DNA from: JACDEA01 sp963742585
Lineage (GTDB): Bacteria; Actinomycetota; Acidimicrobiia; Acidimicrobiales; JACDEA01
Direction: 5' to 3'
Assembly (NCBI GenBank): GCA_963742585.1
Contig: CAVUMI010000009.1
Coordinates: forward strand, 1,612,001-1,676,000
DNA length: 64,000 bases
The position numbers and the translations under genes were made by a program. Positions 45,627 to 53,347 of the stretch are shown piece after piece. Within the stretch, counting starts at the first letter, position 1. Each line of letters begins with the position of its first letter. The notes below the pieces were generated by a model, which worked only from the letters and a program-made list of their open reading frames with translations, was not told the DNA's origin and did no database searches.

Positions 45627-45660
45627 TTCAGGCGACCGCCTTCGGGCGGTCGAAATGACT
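45621..45660 (-). promoter_or_regulatory. Long hairpin enclosing the ppdK start codon
   Basis: On the ppdK mRNA the arm AGUCAUUU (45660-45653) pairs with AAAUGACU (45628-45621), which contains the AUG. Inside is CGACCGCC-CGAA-GGCGGUCG (45652-45633), an eight-base-pair stem. Together they form about 16 base pairs around the start codon and the stop of the leader ORF. Ribosomes finishing the leader would melt it. Confidence 0.6.
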
Positions 45661-45702
45661 AAGCGTGCTCTGCCTTCTGGTTCGCTCGATTCTCTCGCTC
45701 AC
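45628..45702 (-). CDS. 24-codon leader ORF upstream of ppdK
   Basis: It starts GTGAGCGAGAG at 45702 (VSERIERTRR...) and stops with TGA at 45628-45630. A single A separates the stop from the ppdK ATG. TAGGCT (45709-45714) lies six bases before the GTG, so the mRNA is probably leaderless. Length, start motif and stop spacing match the leader before ku at 16074. The 3' third of the ORF is inside the hairpin at 45621-45660. Confidence 0.5.
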   Translation of the reverse strand: MSERIERTRRQSTLSHFDRPKAVA

Positions 45703-45708
45703 GTCCCA

Positions 45709-45714
45709 AGCCTA
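45709..45714 (-). promoter_or_regulatory. -10 element TAGGCT for the ppdK leader transcript
   Basis: TAGGCT on the minus strand ends six bases before the leader GTG at 45702, matching the leaderless pattern seen at several other genes in the window. Confidence 0.4.
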
Positions 45715-45745
45715 TGGCGAGCGTGTGCGGCGGTCGCCCAAGATC

Positions 45746-45765
45746 GTTAAGCGGTTGTTAAGCGG
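45746..45765. promoter_or_regulatory. 11-bp-spaced direct repeat, possible response-regulator site
   Basis: GTTAAGCGG occurs at 45746-45754 and again at 45757-45765, giving an 11-base period, one helical turn. OmpR/PhoP-type regulators bind such direct repeats. It lies 65-85 bases before the DoxX-like gene and behind the ppdK promoter, so it could serve either. Confidence 0.4.
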
Positions 45766-45829
45766 CCCCGATCACAATCCCCATCAGCCACCGAACAGCC
45801 GGTGGTCCTGAGATCGGGGGGATTTCGGA

Positions 45830-46795
45830 ATGACCAGCACTATCACTCGGCCTGTACGGCGCCCATTGGTGGCGCCCGGACGGGAGCCGTCGGCGACGAC
45901 GGCGACAACGGCAACGAAACGGCCGGTAGACCTGGCCAAGGTCCTTCAGTGGACGCTGCGAATCAGCATGGCGGGCACATACATCGGTCACGGCGCCTTC
46001 GGCATCATCGGCAAGGAGAGTTGGCTGCCGTATTTCAATCTGTTCGGATTCACCGACAGCCAGGGCGGCCGACTCATGCCGGTCGTCGGCACGATGGACA
46101 TCTCCTTCGGGATTCTGATTCTGCTCTGGCCCATGCGCTTCCTCATGCTGCACCTGACCGTGTGGGGCGTCCTGACCGGCATGTTCCGCCCGCTCGTGGG
46201 CGAGGGCGTATGGCAGGAAGTCTTCGAGCGGGCCGGTAACTACATGGTGCCCTTCGCACTGCTCGTGCTCACGGGTGGCGGCGGCAACACCATCACCGGC
46301 TGGTTCCGGCGGGTTTCCGAAGCTCCGGTGCTCACGCGATCAAAGGCGATCGCGATGCATTGGATCCTCCGGGCCGGGACCGCGATGCTCCTCATCGGCC
46401 ACGGTGGCTTCGGGGTTTGGATGCACAAGAAGGTCTGGCTGTCCTACTTCGCCGAAGTCGGGATCGGTGCACAGGCCGTGAGCGACCTCAACCTCTACTA
46501 CTTCGTCGGCTGGTTCGAGATCCTGCTCGGTCTCGCCGTGCTGGTGAAGCCGGTGCGGCCGCTCCTCGTGGCGGCCTGCGCATACAAGGTCGGCACCGAG
46601 CTGCTGCGGCCGATGGCCGGTGAGCCGTGGTGGGAGTTCATCGAGCGTGCGGGTAGCTACCTCGCACCGGTCGGTTTGTTGATGGTGGACCGCTGGCTGC
46701 GGCGTGAAGGTGTCAAGCCCACGCTGCCAGCGCTCGCCGAAGCGAGCGGCGTGACCACGCTGCGCAAGAAGGTCTCTCGCGCTGAGCTGACCTAG
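45830..46795 (+). CDS. Membrane protein with two DoxX-like repeats
   Basis: A 321-residue protein with two related halves. Repeat 1 has ISMAGTYIGHGAFGIIGKES, then PVVGTMDISFGILILL and VFERAGNYMVPFALLVL. Repeat 2 has AGTAMLLIGHGGFGVWMHKK, then YYFVGWFEILLGLAVLV and FIERAGSYLAPVGLLMV. Each half has about four membrane helices, like single DoxX proteins, so it seems to come from an internal duplication. The N-terminal 30 residues are Thr/Pro-rich and soluble. Function is unknown. It converges with glyS, overlapping by four bases. Confidence 0.78.
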   Translation: MTSTITRPVRRPLVAPGREPSATTATTATKRPVDLAKVLQWTLRISMAGTYIGHGAFGIIGKESWLPYFNLFGFTDSQGGRLMPVVGTMDISFGILILLWPMRFLMLHLTVWGVLTGMFRPLVGEGVWQEVFERAGNYMVPFALLVLTGGGGNTITGWFRRVSEAPVLTRSKAIAMHWILRAGTAMLLIGHGGFGVWMHKKVWLSYFAEVGIGAQAVSDLNLYYFVGWFEILLGLAVLVKPVRPLLVAACAYKVGTELLRPMAGEPWWEFIERAGSYLAPVGLLMVDRWLRREGVKPTLPALAEASGVTTLRKKVSRAELT

Positions 46796-48129
46796 CCGGG
46801 CTGGATAGTTGTCGGCGTCAACCGATCGGCGAGCTCAACGACGAGCTCGCCGATCGGTACGCGTTTCTGCTCGGTGGTGTCCCGCTCGCGGACCGTGACG
46901 GCGTCGTCGTCCAACGAGTCGAAATCGACCGTGACGCAGAACGGCGTGCCGATCTCGTCCTGGCGCCGGTAGCGCTTGCCGATCGACTGCGTCTCGTCGT
47001 AGTCGGTCATGAAGTGCGGCTGCAGCCGGCTGAGGACGTCACGCGCCAGCGGTGTGAGCGTGTCCTTCTTTGAAAGCGGCAGGACAGCGACCTTGTACGG
47101 GGCCAGACGCGGGTCGAGCCGTAGCACCGTCCGCGGCTCGCCGCCGATTTCGTCCTCGGCGTATGCCGCGATAAGGAAAGTCATCATCGTGCGGGTGGCG
47201 CCGGCGGCCGGTTCGATGACAAAGGGCGTATAGCGCTCGCCGGTGGCCTGATCGAAGTATTCGAGCTTCTCGCCCGACGCCGCCGCGTGCTGCTTCAGGT
47301 CGTAGTCGGTGCGCTGGGCAATGCCTTCCAACTCGCCCCAGCCAAACGGGAATTCGAACTCCACGTCGGACGTGCCGGCCGAGTAGTGCGACAGCTCATC
47401 GGCGTCGTGCGGACGGAGGCGGAGCTTCTCAGGCGGGATGCCGAGATCGAGGTACCAGTTCATCCGCTGCTCGCACCAGTACTCGAACCACTTCGGGCCT
47501 TCAGCCGGCGGCACGAAGTACTCCATCTCCATCTGCTCGAACTCTCGCGTGCGGAACACGAAGTTGCCCGGCGTGATCTCGTTGCGGAACGCCTTGCCGA
47601 TCTGCGCGATGCCGAACGGCGGCTTCTTACGGGTCGTCTGCAACACGTTGAGGAAATTCAGGAACATGCCCTGCGCGGTCTCGGGCCGTAGGTACGCCAC
47701 CGCGGCCGCGTCCTCGATCACGCCGACGTGCGTTTTGAACATCAGGTTGAAGGCACGGGCCTCGGTGAAGCTGTCCTTGGCCCCGCAGTTGGGGCATACG
47801 GTGCGATCTGGGAGGTGGTCCTCGCGGAAGCGCTCCTGGCAGTTGCGGCAGTCGACGAGGAGGTCGGCGAAGCCGGCACTGAGATGACCCGAGGCCTCCC
47901 ACACCGCGGGCGGCGACAGGATCGATGCCTCGAGACCCACGATGTCGTCGCGCAGCTGGACCATCGACCGCCACCACGCCTCGCGCACGTTGCGCAGCAT
48001 GAGAACGCCGAGCGGGCCGTAGTCGTACGTCGACCGGAAACCGCCGTAGATCTCGGCCGACGGGAACACGAACCCGCGCCGCTTGCACAGGTTGACGACA
48101 CTCTCCATCAGGTCCGGCACTGCGGGCAT
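46792..48129 (-). CDS. glyS: Glycyl-tRNA synthetase (alpha2 type)
   Basis: A class II synthetase of 445 residues that charges tRNA-Gly. Features: RGFVFPSAEIYGGFRSTYDY (N-terminal motif), a zinc-ribbon-like pair CRNCQ and CPNCGAKD, motif 2 FRNEITPGNFVFRTREFEQM, EFEFPFGWGELEGIA, motif 3 region and a C-terminal anticodon-binding domain (YKVAVLPLSKKDTLTPLARD). It is intact, unlike many neighbours. A TAATCT lies six bases before the ATG. Confidence 0.96.
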   Translation of the reverse strand: MPAVPDLMESVVNLCKRRGFVFPSAEIYGGFRSTYDYGPLGVLMLRNVREAWWRSMVQLRDDIVGLEASILSPPAVWEASGHLSAGFADLLVDCRNCQERFREDHLPDRTVCPNCGAKDSFTEARAFNLMFKTHVGVIEDAAAVAYLRPETAQGMFLNFLNVLQTTRKKPPFGIAQIGKAFRNEITPGNFVFRTREFEQMEMEYFVPPAEGPKWFEYWCEQRMNWYLDLGIPPEKLRLRPHDADELSHYSAGTSDVEFEFPFGWGELEGIAQRTDYDLKQHAAASGEKLEYFDQATGERYTPFVIEPAAGATRTMMTFLIAAYAEDEIGGEPRTVLRLDPRLAPYKVAVLPLSKKDTLTPLARDVLSRLQPHFMTDYDETQSIGKRYRRQDEIGTPFCVTVDFDSLDDDAVTVRERDTTEQKRVPIGELVVELADRLTPTTIQPG

Positions 48130-48135
48130 CGGTCG

Positions 48136-48141
48136 AGATTA
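48136..48141 (-). promoter_or_regulatory. -10 element TAATCT for glyS
   Basis: TAATCT on the minus strand ends six bases before the ATG at 48129, which suggests a leaderless mRNA. Confidence 0.45.
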
Positions 48142-48326
48142 CCGGAGCGCCCAGGCACGCCCGCCCACGTTTTCCGGTCACCTGTGCCAAAGGTCACGGC
48201 CGAAGTGTGCCCGCCGGCACTGACTGATCGAGTTCGTATCTTTATTGTGCATATCGAGACCGGGGGGACTCGATATGGGGGGATCGGACGACCACTGCGG
48301 CGCGCGCGGGGGCGGGACTGCTCGCG

Positions 48327-49025
48327 ATGACCAGCATCACGGGGGCGGTGACCCTCGCCGCTCGAGCGTCGGCATCGGATTCGCCGATGGCGCAGGTCCG
48401 GCCGATCACGGCCGGCACCGTGCCAACCACGGCGGCGCCACCCACGACCATCACCGTGCGGGCCCCAGTCGCCAAGGCCGCGCCGGCGGTCAAGCCCGCC
48501 GCCGTGGCGGCGGTCAAACCCGCGACCGTGCCGGTCGCAACACCTGCGCCGAAACAACAGATCGATCGGGCGGTGGAGCGCACGCCCGACGATGTCGGGC
48601 GTGAGGCGCTGGGCATGATCAGCTACCCATGGCGCGATCGGCTGAACGTCAGCATCAACTTCGCCGGGGCCCGTGACGGCCTGCGGGCGCAAAGCACCGC
48701 CTACGGCGACCACGAAGTCATCACCGTCTTCGTCCGCCGGACCGACACCGCACAGCTGGTCGCGGTGAACATCGCCCATGAGTTGGGCCACCTCCTCGAC
48801 TACCGCCACCTCAACGATCAGCAGCGCAAGGAGTGGCTCCAGGAGCGCGGCCGGCCGGACGTGGCCTGGTGGACATGCGACTACTGCACGGACTACCGCT
48901 TCGGCAGCGGTGACTTCGCCGAGGTCTTCGCCGCCTGGCAGGTCGGCACCGTCGACTATCGCAGCGAAGTTGCGCCCGCGCCGGCGCCCAGCCAACTCGA
49001 GTCGCTCAGCCGTTTCTTCCGCTGA
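48327..49025 (+). CDS. Putative secreted zincin-like protein (HELGH motif)
   Basis: A 232-residue frame. After an Ala/Pro/Thr-rich linker (about residues 25-75), the C-terminal domain has VAVNIAHELGHLLDYRHLN, a zinc-protease HExxH motif, and later CDYCTDYRFGSGDFAEVFA with a CxxC pair. A signal peptide seems to start upstream (AGLLAMTSITGAVTLAARASA in part); it would begin at the ATG at 48275 if one G of a six-G run is extra. Whether it cleaves proteins or is an inactive relative is unknown. Confidence 0.7.
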   Translation: MTSITGAVTLAARASASDSPMAQVRPITAGTVPTTAAPPTTITVRAPVAKAAPAVKPAAVAAVKPATVPVATPAPKQQIDRAVERTPDDVGREALGMISYPWRDRLNVSINFAGARDGLRAQSTAYGDHEVITVFVRRTDTAQLVAVNIAHELGHLLDYRHLNDQQRKEWLQERGRPDVAWWTCDYCTDYRFGSGDFAEVFAAWQVGTVDYRSEVAPAPAPSQLESLSRFFR

Positions 49026-49738
49026 TCAGAGCATCGTGCCGAGCGACTTCAGCCGGCGCTCGATGTGGTGCTCCAACGCAGTGGTCGCCAGCTGCGTGAC
49101 CTCGCCAGTGGCGTCGGTGATCGGTTCGTTCAAGGCAGCGGCGAGACCGCCGCCGAGGATGCGGCGCAACAGGTCGACGGCGTCACTCGATATCGCCAAG
49201 CCCCGGCGATCGGCCCGGCACAGCACGCCGCCCTCTTCGAGGTCGAAGGCGACGAGGTCATCGGTAGTACCGCACGCCACGCACTGGTCGAGCAGCGGCT
49301 GGAAGCCTTCGAGGGCGAGAACCTTCCAGAAGAACGCCGGCACCAGCAATGGCGCGTTCGCCGCGGCGAGCGCGCGGCAGCGCGCCGACGAGCATTCGGT
49401 AGAGCGCGGCGTTGGCCTGGCGTTCCTGCGCGACCTGGTCGACCACCTCGAGCAGCGCCTGGGCCTTGGCCACGCGATCGAGGTCGTCACGGATCGAACG
49501 GAAGTGGTCGACGGTCTCGACCTGGGTGATCGTGTCGAGCTCGCGGCCCTCGTACATCTGAAGCGCCACGTGACGTCATGGGCTCGAGCCGGCCGCCGAA
49601 TCGGCTCTTGGTCTTGCGCACACCCTTGGCCACCGCCCGCACCTTGCCCCGGCCCTCGGTGATCAGCGTGATGATCTGGTCGGACTCGCCGAGCTTGATC
49701 GTGCGCAGCACCACGCCGTGGTCGCGGTACAGCTTCAT
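49026..49738 (-). CDS. recO: DNA repair protein RecO, two frameshifts
   Basis: RecO anneals ssDNA and loads RecA with RecF/RecR. The N-terminal OB fold reads LYRDHGVVLRTIKLGESDQI and VRAVAKGVRKTKSRFGGRLE. After a shift near 49570 it continues MYEGRELDTITQVETVDHFR, and after another near 49385 LLVPAFFWKVLALEGFQPLL with the zinc pair CVACG and CRADRRG. Rebuilt length is about 237 residues, normal. The ATG overlaps the uppS stop (TGATG). Confidence 0.9.
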
Positions 49739-50508
49739 CAGTTGACCTTGCCGAACCGGCGGTTGCGGTTCTGGTACTCACGCACCGCGTCGAAGAGGTG
49801 CTTGCGCCGGAAGTCGGGCCACAACACGTCGGTGAAGACCAACTCGCTGTACGCGATCTGCCACAGCAGGAAATTGGAGATGCGGTGCTCGCCCGAGGTC
49901 CGCACGACGAGGTCAGGATCGGGGACGTCCGGCAGATAGAAGTGGTTGCGGATGGCGCGTTCGTCGACCTTGGCCGGGTCGACACCCTTGGCGACGAGCT
50001 CGCGGACGGCGTCGACGATCTCGGCCCGCCCGCCGTAGTTGAACGCGATCACCAGCGTCATCACCTTGTTGCCGGCGGTCAGCTCGAGGGTCTCGTCCAT
50101 CCGCCGCGCCAGTCGCCGGGGCACGCGCCAGTCGCGGCGACCCGAGAAGCGGATCCGCACACCCTTCTCATGCAGCTCGTCGCGCCGGCGGGTGATGAGC
50201 GACTCGTTGAAGTTCATCAGGTAGCGCACCTCGTCACGCGGGCGCTTCCAGTTCTCGGTCGAGAAGGCGTAGACGGTGAGGAACTTGATGCCGATGTCGA
50301 GCGCACCCTCGATCGTGTCGACCAGGGCCTCCTCACCGGCGGCGTGACCGTCGGTGCGGGGCAGGCCCCGCTGGGCGGCCCAACGGCCGTTGCCGTCCAT
50401 GACGCAGCCCACGTGGACCGGCACCCGCTTGAGATCGATGCCGCGTGGACTCCCCTGGGTCGCGCTTCGCCGAGCTCTGCTCGGCTGCGCTTGCTCGGGG
50501 CTCCGCAC
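49738..50508 (-). CDS. uppS: Isoprenyl (undecaprenyl-type) diphosphate synthase
   Basis: It builds the polyprenyl carrier for cell-wall synthesis. The 256-residue protein has VGCVMDGNGRWAAQRGLPRT with the catalytic Asp, GHAAGEE, FLTVYAFSTENWKRP, VIAFNYGGRAEIVDAV, and the C-terminal DLVVRTSGEHRISNFLLWQ and SELVFTDVLWPDF. I chose the GTG at 50508 because TACCTT lies six bases upstream (leaderless) and the region before it does not look coding. It is followed directly by recO. Confidence 0.94.
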   Translation of the reverse strand: MRSPEQAQPSRARRSATQGSPRGIDLKRVPVHVGCVMDGNGRWAAQRGLPRTDGHAAGEEALVDTIEGALDIGIKFLTVYAFSTENWKRPRDEVRYLMNFNESLITRRRDELHEKGVRIRFSGRRDWRVPRRLARRMDETLELTAGNKVMTLVIAFNYGGRAEIVDAVRELVAKGVDPAKVDERAIRNHFYLPDVPDPDLVVRTSGEHRISNFLLWQIAYSELVFTDVLWPDFRRKHLFDAVREYQNRNRRFGKVN

Positions 50509-50514
50509 GTTCGG

Positions 50515-50520
50515 AAGGTA
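50515..50520 (-). promoter_or_regulatory. -10 element TACCTT for uppS-recO
   Basis: TACCTT on the minus strand ends six bases before the GTG at 50508, a leaderless spacing. Confidence 0.4.
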
Positions 50521-50542
50521 CAGCAGCGGGTAGACCAACAGA

Positions 50543-51456
50543 GTGCTCCGTCGAATCTTGGGACCGCTGGCCCGCCGGTGGGCGTGGTTCGAGACGGTTC
50601 TGCGCGTCCAGGAGCGCTTCAGCCGAGGTCCACGGGTCCTATCTCGCCTCGGCGGTGACGCTGAGCGCCTTCCTCTCGCTCTTTCCTCTCCTCCTGGTGA
50701 TCATCGCTCTGGTCGGCTTCTTCTCGGCGCAGTCCAGCGACCTCCCGGGCACGGTGATCCGCAACTTCGGTCTGAGCGGCGAGGCAGCAACGGCGCTGAC
50801 GACCGCAATCGGCCAGGCCGAAGAGAGTCGCCGGGCGGCATCGGTGATCGGCTTGGCTGGCTTGCTCTGGTCGGGGCTCGGCCTGGTGGCTGCGCTTCAA
50901 TTCGCCGCCGATGCGGTGTGGCAAACTGCCGGGCGCGGGATCGCGCGACAAGATCGTCGGCATCGCTTGGCTCGCCGGCGCCGGTCTCATCCTGCTCACG
51001 TCGTTCGCGATCACCGCCGCACTCAACTTCCTTCCGGGATTCCTTGCGCCGGTGGCAATCATCGTGACGCTGGCCGTCGACATCGCCCTCTGGCTGTGGT
51101 CGATGAAGGTGCTGCCCAACCAGAACGTCGGCTGGAAGGCGCTGCTCCCCGGCGCCATCGTCGGCGGCGTCGGCCTCGAGATGCTGAAGGCCGCCGGCGG
51201 GCTCTGGGTGCCGCGGTTGGTCTCGTCGTCGTCCGCGCTCTACGGCGCGATCGGCGTCGTGTTTGCCGTTCTCGCCTGGCTGCTGTTCTTCGGCCGCCTG
51301 TACGTGTATGCCGTCGTCGTCAACGTGGTGCGCTGGGAAGAGGACCACGGCACGGTGACCGCGCAGATCGAACTGCCGAACGTTCCGGGCGAGGTATCAG
51401 TGCGGGCGACCCGCGCCGGCGAGGCGGTTCCCGTCCCCGAGGCCGACGCGTCCTAA
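50543..51456 (+). CDS. YihY/UPF0761-family inner membrane protein, two frameshifts
   Basis: A six-helix membrane protein family once called ribonuclease BN, with no proven activity. The start RRILGPLARRWAWFETVLRV is in one frame; after a shift near 50622 it reads GSYLASAVTLSAFLSLFPLL and IGLAGLLWSGLGLVAALQFA, and after another near 50938 KIVGIAWLAGAGLILLTSFA and SSALYGAIGVVFAVLAWLLF. The GTG at 50543 begins the conserved part. Rebuilt length is about 304 residues. It is divergent from uppS. Confidence 0.85.
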
Positions 51457-51460
51457 CCGT

Positions 51461-51685
51461 TTGGGCACGTTCACCGGAACCCTTGGCCACGACGTGCTCA
51501 TCGGGTCGGCAGGCCCCGACAACATCGACGGACACGGTGGCAACGACAACATGTGCGCCATCGGCGGGAACGACACCGTGCAGGGCAGCGTCGGCCATGA
51601 CTGGATCGACAGCGGCAACGGCGACCCGCAAGGGAAACAGCCCGCGTCAGAGCGCGGGAACGACCTCGCTGGCCAACAGGCGTAG
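51461..51685 (+). CDS. Short RTX-repeat (calcium-binding nonapeptide) protein
   Basis: A 74-residue frame from TTG with tandem RTX-like repeats: GTLGHDVLIGSAGPDNIDG, HGGNDNMCAIGGNDTVQG and SVGHDWIDSGNGD. The repeats form a calcium-binding beta-roll in secreted proteins, but here there is no signal or effector domain, so it is likely a fragment or a very small remnant. It begins four bases after the YihY stop and overlaps the LLM gene tail-to-tail. Confidence 0.5.
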   Translation: MGTFTGTLGHDVLIGSAGPDNIDGHGGNDNMCAIGGNDTVQGSVGHDWIDSGNGDPQGKQPASERGNDLAGQQA

Positions 51686-52573
51686 GTGATCGAGGTCGTC
51701 GAGGTCGAGAACCTGGAGATAGACGGTATCGGCGCCGACCGCGGCGTACGCCTTGAGCTTGGCGCTCACCTCGTCGGGCGTTCCCGCCGCGCCGTTCTGC
51801 CGTAACTCATCAGGCTTGCGGCCGATCGCCGCGGCCCGACGCTCGACTTCGGCCTCGTCGGCACCACAGCAGACGACCACAGCAGCCGAGAAGCTGAGCG
51901 TCGCCGGATCACGATCGGCATCCCCGCACGCGCGGCGGACATTGTCGAACTGCAGCTTGGCCGCTTCGGGTGGAGCGAACGGCAGGTTGTACTCGGCCGC
52001 GTAGGTGGCGGCGAGGCGCGGCGTCTTTCGGGGCCCGCCGCCCCCGATGACAATGGGCGGAGGTTGCTGCACAGGCTTGGGCAGCGCGGGGCTGTCCTTC
52101 AACTCGTAGTGACGTCCGGAGAACGAGTAGCGCTCGCCCGGTGGTGTCGACCACAGGCCTTTGATGATCTCGAGTTGCTCCTCGAGGCGCTCGAAGCGCT
52201 CACCCAAGGGCGGGAACGGGATGCCGTAGGCGGTGTGCTCCTGCTCGAACCAGCCCGTGCCCAAACCCAGCTCAACGCGGCCGCCGCTCATGGCGTCGAC
52301 CTCGGCCACGGTGATAGCCAGCGGACCGGGGAGTCGGAACGTCGCCGACGACACCAACGTGCCCAACCGGACCGTGGTGGTGTCGCGGGCCAGACCCGCC
52401 AGCGTCACCCACGCATCGGTCGATCCCGGCAGACCCTCCCCCGGCCCCATCCGCAGGTAGTGGTCCGAGCGGAAGAAGGCATCGAAGCCGCATTCCTCGG
52501 TGACCAGGGCCACGGCCAGCAGCTGGTTATAGCTCGCACCCTGCTGCGGCTCGGTGAAGATGCGGACGCGCAT
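51647..52573 (-). CDS. LLM-class F420-dependent oxidoreductase
   Basis: A 308-residue TIM-barrel protein of the luciferase-like monooxygenase class, which in actinobacteria often uses F420. It has MRVRIFTEPQQGASYNQLL, FDAFFRSDHYLRMG, VRLGTLVSSATFRLPGPLA, RVELGLGTGWFEQEHTAYGI and PPPIVIGGGGPRKTPRLAA, a TIGR03560-like pattern. The substrate is unknown. The start is at ATG 52573, with another three codons earlier. Confidence 0.88.
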   Translation of the reverse strand: MRVRIFTEPQQGASYNQLLAVALVTEECGFDAFFRSDHYLRMGPGEGLPGSTDAWVTLAGLARDTTTVRLGTLVSSATFRLPGPLAITVAEVDAMSGGRVELGLGTGWFEQEHTAYGIPFPPLGERFERLEEQLEIIKGLWSTPPGERYSFSGRHYELKDSPALPKPVQQPPPIVIGGGGPRKTPRLAATYAAEYNLPFAPPEAAKLQFDNVRRACGDADRDPATLSFSAAVVVCCGADEAEVERRAAAIGRKPDELRQNGAAGTPDEVSAKLKAYAAVGADTVYLQVLDLDDLDHLRLLASEVVPAL

Positions 52574-52596
52574 GCGCTGCATTCAAGCAGAGCGAC

Positions 52597-53295
52597 TCAA
52601 CGCCGAGCCCAGACGTGGGCGCCGATCTTGGTGATCGTCATCGGCGGCTCGATGGCCAGGGCCTTGCGCTCCCAATCCGGAACATTGAACGCGTGGAGAT
52701 AGTCGGCAACGGCTGTTCTATCGGGCAGGACGTAGGCGACGACACGCCAAGGCTCGACCTCCACGTCACCGAACACTTCGGCGACGAGCCGCGGGGCGTC
52801 CTCTGAGTCGAACGAAGTGGCCGATCCCCAGCGCGCGTCAATCCCCTCGAGCTCGGGATCGTTGAGACGGCTTGGAGACGAAGCAGCGAACAGACCGCCG
52901 GGCCGGAGGACGCGTCGTACCTCGCTGAGCGCGACAAGCGGTTCGTCCACGAAGTACAGAGAATTGACCGCGGCGGCGCCGTCGACAGAGCCCTCTGCCA
53001 GCGGCAGGGCGCGCAGATCGCCAAGGACAGCCGGTCGATGTGCTTCCGCAAGCATCTGGGTATCGAGGTCAACGACGCAGGTCTGCACGTCTCGTGCCGA
53101 GAGCAGCAGCGCGATCGGGCCGCGACCGCCACCGATCTCGGCGAAGCGGGTAACGCCGCTGTTTACAAACCGATCGGCGAGGTCGAGATAGATGTCCTCG
53201 ACGACAAGGTGATTCTCGTACACGCGTCTGAACGCGGCCATGCGCGCGTCGTCGGGGTGCACGTACCGGTCGGTCCGAGGAGACGGGGCCGTCAT
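52597..53295 (-). CDS. Class I SAM-dependent methyltransferase
   Basis: A 232-residue Methyltransf_11-type enzyme. Motif I is FAEIGGGRGPIALLLSARD, the acidic end of strand beta2 is CVVDLDTQML, then LGDLRALPLAEGSVDGAAAV and LSEVRRVLRPGGLFAASSPS. The substrate is unknown. TACTGT lies eight bases before the ATG at 53295, so the transcript may be leaderless. It is divergent from dinG. Confidence 0.87.
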   Translation of the reverse strand: MTAPSPRTDRYVHPDDARMAAFRRVYENHLVVEDIYLDLADRFVNSGVTRFAEIGGGRGPIALLLSARDVQTCVVDLDTQMLAEAHRPAVLGDLRALPLAEGSVDGAAAVNSLYFVDEPLVALSEVRRVLRPGGLFAASSPSRLNDPELEGIDARWGSATSFDSEDAPRLVAEVFGDVEVEPWRVVAYVLPDRTAVADYLHAFNVPDWERKALAIEPPMTITKIGAHVWARR

Positions 53296-53303
53296 CGCGA
53301 GGG

Positions 53304-53309
53304 ACAGTA
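53304..53309 (-). promoter_or_regulatory. -10 element TACTGT for the methyltransferase gene
   Basis: TACTGT on the minus strand ends eight bases before the ATG at 53295. Confidence 0.35.
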
Positions 53310-53334
53310 GCCAGGACCGGCAACACCGCCTCAG

Positions 53335-53340
53335 TACCCT
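53335..53340 (+). promoter_or_regulatory. -10 element TACCCT for dinG
   Basis: TACCCT ends seven bases before the GTG at 53348, a leaderless spacing. Confidence 0.4.
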
Positions 53341-53347
53341 GGCGACA

